Notes under the pieces: generated by a model
The model's database searches: none
What the model saw: the letters and a program-made list of their open reading frames with translations, nothing else
Told to the model about the DNA's origin: nothing
DNA from: Pollenia angustigena
Taxonomy: Eukaryota > Arthropoda > Insecta > Diptera > Polleniidae
DNA: 64,000 nt
Direction of reading: 5' to 3'
Assembly: GCA_930367215.1 (NCBI GenBank)
Contig: OV884060.1
Span: 206,897,253 to 206,961,252 of the forward strand
In this document: in pieces, positions 57,395 to 64,000 of the stretch
Numbering within the stretch: the stretch's first letter is position 1
Layout of the letters: each line of letters starts with the position of its first letter
Made by a program: the position numbers and the translations under genes

Positions 57395-57498
57395 TAAAGG
57401 TAGAAGTACATAACACGCGTTAGTGCGCACGCGCTCTGTCGTCTTCTGTCAAAAAAAGTAAAACTAGTGGATTTTCATGGAACAATATATATATTCCT

Positions 57499-58073
57499 CT
57501 AACTCCCACTGGAGCATAGGGCGCCAATAACAGCTGTTCTCCATCTGACCCGGTTTTGAGCGATATACCTAAGTTCATTCCAAGATATACCCAGTTGGTT
57601 CATTTCGGATTCCGTTGAACGTCTCCATGTTGTGCGTGGCATGCCGCTTTCTCTGCCATCTTGTTGAAATGGGTTCCATCTAAGAGCTTGTTTAGATACA
57701 TTAGTGTCATTTCGACGGAGAGTGTGTCCTATCCACTGCCACTTTCGTTTACGTATCTCGGTTGCTACTTGTATTTGGTTTGTCTTTAATAGCAACTCGG
57801 CATTTGATATTGTCCTAGGCCAAAAGATGCGTAGTATTATTCTAAGGCAGCGGTTAATAAACGTTTGAAGTCGTCTGGTAATGTCACTTGTGACCTTCCA
57901 GGTTGTACACCCATATAGGAGAACCGATTTAACATTCGCCTCGAAAATTCTCAGCTTTGTGGTTTGGCTGATTTTATTACTTTGCCAGATTGGGGCTAGT
58001 AAGCCAAAATATGACCTAGCCTTGTTTATTCTAGCGACTACATCGAGTTCGGTTCCTCCATTTGCAGTAATCT
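57499..58073 (-). pseudogene. LINE reverse transcriptase C-terminal fragment (RTE-like)
   Basis: A continuous reverse-strand frame of about 190 codons reads NGGTELDVVARINKARSYFG, KLRIFEANVKSVLLYGCTTW, then RKRKWQWIGHTLRRND, ALRWNPFQQ and SWNELRYIAQNRVRWR to a stop. These are the terminal landmarks (LLYG-x-x-TW, KW-x-WIGH-x-LR, W-x-x-L-x-x-x-A-x-x-R-x-x-W) of an RTE/R1-like group of LINEs. The polymerase core is missing. It lies inside the Harbinger-type element. Confidence 0.85.
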
Positions 58074-58439
58074 CTATTTTTTTTTTAATACTTTTTTCTA
58101 CAAAAGTGCCAAAATTTAAAAAGATAACACCAATTTGTATTTAGAATTTATTTTGTTTAATATATAAGAAAAATTAAGCAAAATAAGGCTTGCAAAAAAA
58201 GAAAAACTTGAGAAATGTATTTCTTATGGGAAAATTCCAACATCTTTGCAAATTGATGTTAAATGTTGACAAGTGTGAAAAGGCCATAAGGTTGCTTGTT
58301 ACTGTTACTCCCGGCTAACTGAGCCTTTATTTTACAATGAAAATCGGACCCTCGACCGCAAAATTATCCTTATGTAAAATTACCTCCTGAATCAGAATAT
58401 ATTTTTTTCCATTATTAACTTATTAATTCTTCATACATA

Positions 58440-58565
58440 TTAGGGTATTCAATTAATAGATGTTTTATATTAATCGATTAATCACGTGAATAATTATTCG
58501 AGGTAAAAATTTAATCGAATAATAATCGAACAATTTAATATTATTCGGTTAATCGAATAAGTTCA
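58440..58565. repeat. hAT-like end fragment (TAGGGTATTC, ATTCG-rich)
   Basis: It starts TAGGGTATTCAATTAATAG and is followed by ATTAATCGATTAATC and TTATTCGGTTAATCG words as in the hAT MITE at 21571. No second end is visible. Confidence 0.5.
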
Positions 58566-58610
58566 ATTTTGTCTAGTTTAGAAGTTTAAAAATAAGACCA
58601 AAAAATTATA

Positions 58611-59150
58611 TTTTTATACCAACACCACAGTTGTGGAGAGAGTATTACGCAATTGTGCTGATCTGTGTAACACCTTAAAAAATATGGATCCTGGACCCAC
58701 CTTAAAGCATACCGATCGACTCACTTTCTGAGTCGATCTAACGATGTCCGTCCGGCTGGCTGGCTGTCCATGTAACCTTGTGCGCAAAGTACAGGTCGCA
58801 ATTTTGGAGATAATTTGATAAAATTTGGCTTATAGGTTCTTATTAACACAAGGACCAAGCCTATTAAAAATAGGCTGAATCCTAGGACCACGAGGGCAGA
58901 TAGGGGCAATTTCTGCCTCTCAGAAACTATCAAACCGATTTTAATGAAATAAAAACATACATACATAGATAGATCCATATTTATATGCATACATGAGCTA
59001 TGCGGTTTTTAAAAATAGGACCACAAGGGGAGTTAGGGGGCAATTTCTGCCTCGCGCAAGGTGTCTAACCGATTTTTATAAAGTTGAAAACATAGATAGC
59101 TCCATATTTATATGGACACATAAGCATGACTATCCATGGGTCCCGAATAG
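58611..59150. repeat. Dispersed repeat, inverted relative to those at 7 and 10 kb
   Basis: It starts TTTTATACCAACACCAC and contains TTGTGCGCAAAGTACAGGTC and GATGTCCGTCCGGCTGGCTG, the complement of the core at 7310-7370. CAATTTCTGCCTC blocks follow twice (58908, 59040). Confidence 0.7.
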
Positions 59151-59154
59151 GGTG

Positions 59155-59345
59155 CACTAGGGTGGTCGTTAACTGTATGGATCAAATTTTTTTTCTATTT
59201 TTCAATGCTCTAACCCCCCAGTTCGGTGGGTATTGATAAAAAAACAACTCAAAAAAATTTTAAGGACGATCGGCGAAGGCTAAGCCGTTTCTCAAGCCCG
59301 CCAAAGTTTGAGAAAAATCGTAAACTCCGACTTGTATGACTTATG
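59155..59345 (+). repeat. Direct repeat copy 1 (GGACGATCGGCGAAGGCTAA)
   Basis: TAGGGTGGTCGTTAA, GGTGGGTATTGATAAAAAAA and GGACGATCGGCGAAGGCTAA are shared in the same order with 61050-61240. There is no obvious LTR end structure. Confidence 0.7.
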
Positions 59346-59444
59346 TATATTTAGGAAAATATTAATTTTACATAAAAATCGTTTTCTAAGAAGTTGTTGT
59401 TAGTAAAGTTTCCAACAACTTTTGCCTTAACAAGTTTTCATTTC

Positions 59445-60800
59445 AAAAGATTTTGTTATTCGTGCTTAATTCCCAGTTTTTATTCTTGATAAAAACACTT
59501 GAAATTTATTGTTGATGGGATAAGCTATTCCTATGCGCATTTCACTGGTTGCTTAGGCCAGATCATCAGGAAACTTCATCCATAAAGATTTTAGAAAAAC
59601 TAAAGATATTAAACCAAATAAAACTGTTAAACGTATAAGACTTATAGCAACAGTTCTACTTGTAATAAAATCAAAGTTTAAACAAAACACATCAACAATA
59701 AACAGTGGGTTTATCTCATCTTACATTCCCCACTACAATTAGTTGAAATTCTCTCAACATTAATTGTAGCTGTAAGTAGGTTAAGAAAAACAAAATAAAA
59801 ACAACAACAACTTACAAAAGATGTTGTCAATTAAGTGTTTTTAGGCCGTGCACTTGCCTGTTTATTATCAAAAAGTAATTTCAATTTTTGGGAATACAAA
59901 ATTTTAATTTCAAAAGATTTTGTTATTCGTGCTTAATTCTCAGTTTTCATTATTGATAAAAACACTTGAAATTTATTATTGATGATCTGGCCTAAAGGCG
60001 CCCGTACACGACATGTATTTGTCATCTGACATGTCAAATTTTCAAGTCACATGTAATTGTTCATGTCTGTCAAAATTGCTGTTTTACACAAGGTTTATAA
60101 TATTCGGTCACAAACGTACATGTAATTTGCTTCTGACATTGTCTCTGTTTTTTTTCGCATTGTTATTGCAAAAACCAAAGTAGTTCTCGGTTTCAAAATA
60201 GCTTGCTGCCGCCACGAAAATATTTATTTGCGCCGTAAAATAATTTAGCCATCTTAACATTTTTTTCTTTTATTTTAAAGATACCAATTTAGAATTTTAT
60301 AATGAAACGGTTTTTATGTATATATTTACATAAATTCTATTCAATGGTAAGATGAGCATACATATCTTGGTATTGTAAAATATTAACTTCAGCCGGCTAA
60401 TGATTCCGTCAATAGTTGACGCCGCTGCCAGTTTCTTCCCGGCATAGATTTCTGATGTCAGATGGTTTGTCAGAAGAAAATAGAGCACGCTCTAATTGAA
60501 ATTTTGTCAGATGACTTTGCGTCTGACTTTTACAGAAGCAAAGTTAAAAAGGTAACACACGACATGTATGTGTTTTGCAGTGGGAAATTTGACATGTCAG
60601 ATGACAAAAACATGTCGTCTATACGCTCCTTAAGCAACCAGTGAAATGCGCATAGGAATAGCTTATCCCATCAACAATAAATTTCAAGTGTTTTTATCAA
60701 TAATAAAAACTGGGAATTAAGCACGAATAACAAAATCTTTTGAAATTAAAATTTTTTGTATTCCCAAAAATTGAAATTACTTTTTGATAATTAACAAGTT
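59445..60800. repeat. Palindromic repeat family with a MITE at its centre
   Basis: A unit with AAAGATTTTGTTATTCGTGC, ATAAAAACACTTGAAATTTA and GCGCATTTCACTGGTTGCTT occurs at 59455-59570. It recurs as an inverted pair: 59878-59995 in the same orientation (first half) and 60631-60795 inverted. The two halves of the inverted pair were once contiguous; they are separated by the MITE at 59996-60630. A diverged copy is at 2310-2600. Confidence 0.8.
59996..60630. mobile_element. 635-bp Harbinger-type MITE, TAA duplication, empty site known
   Basis: TAA (59993-59995, 60631-60633) flanks ends AGGCGCCCGTACACGACATG and the inverted CGACATGT.../...TATACGCTCCT arm with TTTGTCATCTGACATGTCAA shared. Related sequences at 2497-2512 (CTGGCCTAAGCAACCAG) and, inverted, at 59553-59570 show the uninterrupted target. 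Confidence 0.9.
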
Positions 60801-61049
60801 TTCTCTAAAACTCATATTGAACAAAACCTAATTAAAGTAAAAAGTAAACAGCAGCATCGATGCGAATTTTTTCTTTAGAACTGTTTTTCTTACACACGTC
60901 AATTCAGCTTTAATATTTGTGTTTGTGTGCGTTTGCTTAAAAAAAAAAAAAGTCAAACGCATATCATTTGTTTCTAACGTACCACGGTTGATAAAGTTGG
61001 TTCAATTGTACTTTTAAGATACAATTCAAAGGCAAAAAGACCGGTGGTA
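60801..61049. other. Short spacer
   Basis: AT-rich with one A run; nothing recognised. Confidence 0.4.
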
Positions 61050-61240
61050 CCTTAGGGTGACCGTTAAAATCAAAAGTTGGATTTATTTAGTTCTCACTCG
61101 CCAATTTGGTGGGTATTGATAAAAAAAAAACAGCTTAAAAAAATTTTTTAGGACGATCGGCGAAGGCTAAGCCGTCCCTCAAGCCCACCAAAGTTTGAGA
61201 AAAATTATATTTTTACATGAAATCTGACTTTTATGTTTAA
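61050..61240 (+). repeat. Direct repeat copy 2 (GGACGATCGGCGAAGGCTAA)
   Basis: Second copy of the segment at 59155-59345, with small differences (GCCGTCCCTCAAGCCC for GCCGTTTCTCAAGCCC). Confidence 0.7.
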
Positions 61241-61960
61241 TAACTTAGAAAATATTAATTTTGTAGAAAATTTGTTAACAAGTTTTTCTTTATCTCTTAT
61301 TAAACAAAATAAACTGAAAATATCGAATAAGCCACTAAAAAATCTAATTTTTAATTCATTAAAGAAACGCATTTTCTATGAATTAATTTTGTTGAAAAAC
61401 ATTTTTATTATTTATTTAAAAAAAACCGACCAGCCGGGCACCTGGCGTTTTACCCTAATTTGGGTACGCTGAATTCAGTGGTGCTAACCGTTTTTTAGGT
61501 TAGCTCTTGTTTTCAAAATTTCGAAAACGGAGGAGGTTGCACAGCGTAACTCAAAAACGGTTTAGTTTATAAAATAAACTAAAAAAAATAACATTAAATA
61601 ATATTACCTTTAACAATTGTTATAGGTTTTTCTAATATGCGTAATCGTTTTAGAAACCAAATTTTTTTTGGCAATGGGGATAAAACAAATTTTGTGAGGT
61701 TGGTCATACATTTGACCCAGCTAAGGGCAGTCTTGGCGCTGCAGTGACCAAATTTAAGAATTATATTAAACCAGCATATTTGTATGGGAGCCCCCCTAAA
61801 GGGTGGAGATATAAGGCAAGTATGTTTTAAGAAAATGTTAAGCACAAACAACTAATGAAGGTCCGTCATATTTTTAATCCCCCATGGGGCGATTCCTTGG
61901 CAGTTCTGGGGATTTTTCTTCAATATATTTCTAGTCTGTGTTCTTTTTCCTTTAATTATT
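61241..61960. other. Spacer, nothing recognised
   Basis: A minus frame at 61594-61851 and a plus frame at 61233-61472 match nothing. The area near 61480-61560 (AACCGTTTTTTAGGTTAGCT) resembles 2141-2165. Confidence 0.35.
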
Positions 61961-62081
61961 TATTTATTAAATATGAACTAACAATAATTAATCAAATCTT
62001 AACCTAATGCTTTATTTTATGTCTTGCCAGTGCCAGACAAAAATTTTCTTCATCACGGGTTCTGTTCACTTTTATAGGTGT

Positions 62082-62621
62082 TTATCGCTTATCTAATTGG
62101 ATAAGTGCTGCAGTGTCTCTTCTTCTTAAGCGAGTGTGGCCGCTTTCATTTAAAATATTTCGTGTTAGTGGGTTCGGGTGAAATTCGAGCCTTTTTAAGT
62201 ATTTTACTGCATATTTCCTAATCATAGTTTTAACTAATGGAACATTGAGATCCTTGTGAATATTTGAGTTTTTAACATACCAAGGGGCAGCTGTGATTAT
62301 TCGAAGTAGTTTATTTTGGCGCCTTTGAATTTTTTCGATATTAGAGGCCGAGGCAGTGCCCCATAACTGAATACCATAGCACGAGATTGGCTTTAAGATG
62401 GAGTTGAAAATAAGAAGTTTGCAGTCGAGACTAAGGACAGAGTTTCTACCAATAAGCCAATGAATTTGGATGGCTTTTAGTTTCATTTGAGTTAATTTTG
62501 CCTCTATATGGCTTTTCCACGTTAAACGGCTATCTAGATGAATACCGAGGTATTTTACATGCGAATTTTGAGGTATTATTTGATTATTGATTTTAATAGG
62601 GGGGCATGATTCCCGACGCAA
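62082..62621 (-). pseudogene. LINE ORF2 C-terminus
   Basis: A 179-codon frame (KYLGIHLDSRLTWKSHIEAK, then WLIGRNSVLSLD, QLWGTASASNIEKIQRRQNK, APWYVKNSNIHKDLN) corresponds to the thumb and C-terminal region. It is collinear with 8733-9000 plus 7763-8010 in the other copy and provides the uninterrupted reference across that copy's MITE insertion site. Confidence 0.85.
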
Positions 62622-62674
62622 GGTGAATGTTATATATACGCATTTTTGCTAATTGACCTTTATCCTCCATTGCT

Positions 62675-63106
62675 TTAACCATAGTTCGAGTTGAAATCCT
62701 GTAGGTATCGAGATGCTTCTTGACGGTTTTCGTGCACGCTCAGAAAAGCTGTATCATCAGTAAATGTTGAAGTTTGGGTGTAGTTGTCAGTTGGCATATC
62801 CGAGGTATATATTAAGTATAAAAGTGGGCCCAGGATGCTCCCCTGAGGGACTCCAGCGTCAATTTGCTGAGGAGAGCTTAAATAATCACCTTCTTGAACA
62901 ATAAACTTTCGACCGACTAAGTAGCTTTCTAACAACTTGTGTGTGTTTACTGGTAAGTTTAGCTTCAATTTATGTAAAAAGCCTTCATGCCAGACTTTAT
63001 CAAAAGGTTGAGAAACATCGATGAAGAGAGCGGAACAATATTTTTTTTCTTCAAAGGCTTTCTCTTCTAAAGCCGAATTGGTGGTTAGGAATACATCTAT
63101 TTTCAT
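62675..63106 (-). pseudogene. LINE reverse transcriptase, palm
   Basis: The frame reads CSALFIDVSQPFDKVWHEGF, AGVPQGSILGPLLYLIYTSD and TFTDDTAFLS. The catalytic box is F-T-D-D in place of F-A-D-D; both Asp remain, but Ala to Thr is unusual. The frame ends soon after. Confidence 0.85.
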
Positions 63107-63695
63107 TTAAAATTGGGGTTAATTTTGACGCTAACAGCTTCTCAAACAGCTTTGATACATTAGAAAGTAAGCTTATAGGCTCATATGACTCAACTTTTGT
63201 GTGATCCTTTCCAGGTTTAGGTATCATGATGACTAAGGACCCCTTCCACTTTTGAGGATAGTATTCAAGGCGTATAATAGCATTAAAAATTAAAAGAATA
63301 ATTTTCTTTGCTATGCTGGGTAGCTCCAAAAGCATTTTGTTGCTGAACTTATCAAAACCAGGAGCCTTCTTGGGGTTTAAATCACAAATAGCCTTTTCGA
63401 TTTCTCTTATCTCAAATCTTAGCGGAACAGCTGCTCTAGCAGCAACAGGTGGTAACTCGACCGCAATATCGTGAGATATATTTGGGGTGAATACGTTTTT
63501 TAAATTATTGACAAACAGATTTCCTTTTTCAACATCATTTCTTGCCCAACTTCCATTCAAGTTTCTTAATGGTGGTTTAGAGACAACTGGCCTTTTGAGA
63601 TTTCTAGCTACACGCCATAATGAGTAGTCTGATTGTGGGGTTGCATCAAGTTCCTTAAGATATTTTTCCAGAGAAGCCGTTTTCTGAGTCTGCAA
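63051..63695 (-). pseudogene. LINE reverse transcriptase, N-terminal half
   Basis: The frame reads LEKYLKELDATPQSDYSLWR, LNPKKAPGFDKFSNKMLLEL, VIMIPKPGKDHTKVESYEPI and IPNHQFGFRRE, the fingers/palm entry motifs of the RT, including the KAPG-x-D box absent from the truncated copy at 7.6 kb. It then shifts frame. Confidence 0.85.
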
Positions 63696-63703
63696 TAACT
63701 TTC

Positions 63704-64000
63704 TTAGTCTTTTTGTACACTCTTCTTCTTATGTTGAGGGGATCTGTGCATTTGCCACTCTCTTCGAGCCCTCCTTTTTTCAGTAGCTGTCGCTAAGTAA
63801 CCAGTCGGAGGTACAATTTTATTGGGGTTCATTATAGTAACAATTGTAGGTGTGTGGTCGGAAGATAATTCTAGGGAAGCTTCAACATGAATCGTTTCTA
63901 TGGGGATGTTTTTAACCACGCCGAAAACGATGACATCTGGAATTTTTTGATGATCAGTAGGGCAATATGTTGGTTGTCCGCTCGCTACCACGTTTAAATC
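63704..64000 (-). pseudogene. LINE endonuclease end and linker, 5' part outside the window
   Basis: The reverse-strand frame reads TYCPTDHQKIPDVIVFGVVK, then LELSSDHTPTIVTI. The SDHTP motif is the final catalytic His region of the apurinic-like (EEP) endonuclease of Jockey-type LINEs, which nicks the target DNA. The frame continues through a basic linker to a stop at 63704 by frameshift. Confidence 0.8.

Larger units (their letters stand above)
56836..58326. mobile_element. Harbinger-type element, TTA duplication, carrying nested elements
   Basis: TTA (56833-56835, 58327-58329) flanks perfect 29-bp inverted ends AGGCTCAGTTAGCCGGGAGT (continuing AACAGTAAC). The interior holds a hairpin MITE, the start of a second copy of it, and a LINE fragment, so the original short element has grown by insertions. 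No transposase is seen. Confidence 0.88.
61961..64000 (-). mobile_element. Jockey-like LINE, cut by the window edge
   Basis: This second copy of the LINE family seen at 7632-9726 runs from its 3' untranslated region (near 61961, no clear poly(A) tail found) up to the window end, where the 5' part is cut off. Its coding region is broken by frameshifts into four frames, so it is an older copy than the one at 7.6 kb. Confidence 0.8.

Overview
The window reads as AT-rich, transposon-dense nuclear DNA of a higher fly. I infer a brachyceran, probably calyptrate, dipteran: the one host gene I recognise is almost identical in its core to its Drosophila counterpart as I remember it, and the mobile elements are typical fly families. 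No bacterial or phage gene organisation, rRNA, tRNA or CRISPR array was seen.

The host gene is quiver/sleepless (qvr) on the + strand. It encodes a GPI-anchored Ly6/three-finger protein. No single reading frame shows it: it is split into four coding exons (15733-15793, 28713-28769, 40999-41145, 41289-41578) separated by introns of about 12.9 kb, 12.2 kb and 143 bp. All three introns are phase 1 with GT/AG ends, and together the exons give a 184-residue precursor. Untranslated exons upstream of 15733 and the 3' end could not be located.

The rest is mostly layered mobile DNA. (1) 1-15.7 kb, upstream of qvr: a hAT end, a 1-kb TIR element with subterminal repeats, tandem duplications, a 5'-truncated Jockey-like LINE with a 10-bp target duplication and a MITE inside its coding region, a hAT with an 8-bp duplication, and two further TIR elements. 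(2) Intron 1: a hAT nested in another hAT (each with a perfect 8-bp duplication), Harbinger-type MITEs with TWA duplications, a decayed LINE, and a long-TIR DNA transposon carrying a transposase-like remnant. (3) Intron 2: a fold-back element split by a hAT MITE, several TWA-flanked MITEs, and a cluster in which a hAT has landed exactly on the end of a pogo-like element. (4) 41.6-64 kb, downstream: more MITEs, IS630/mariner remnants, a 2-kb block with an extreme density of AAGCTT, a long-TIR element with many TCCAT words, a Harbinger element holding a MITE and a LINE fragment, a palindromic element with a MITE at its centre, and a Jockey-like LINE cut by the window edge.

Functionally, only qvr is likely to act for the host. 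The mobile elements are mostly non-autonomous or broken; the Jockey-like LINE at 7.6-9.7 kb is the best preserved. Three short coding-like fragments (34.2-35.0, 49.1-49.5 and 52.7-53.1 kb) could not be identified. No new multi-gene system was found. The most informative structure is the readable insertion order of nested elements, often confirmed by matching target duplications or by an uninterrupted copy elsewhere in the window.
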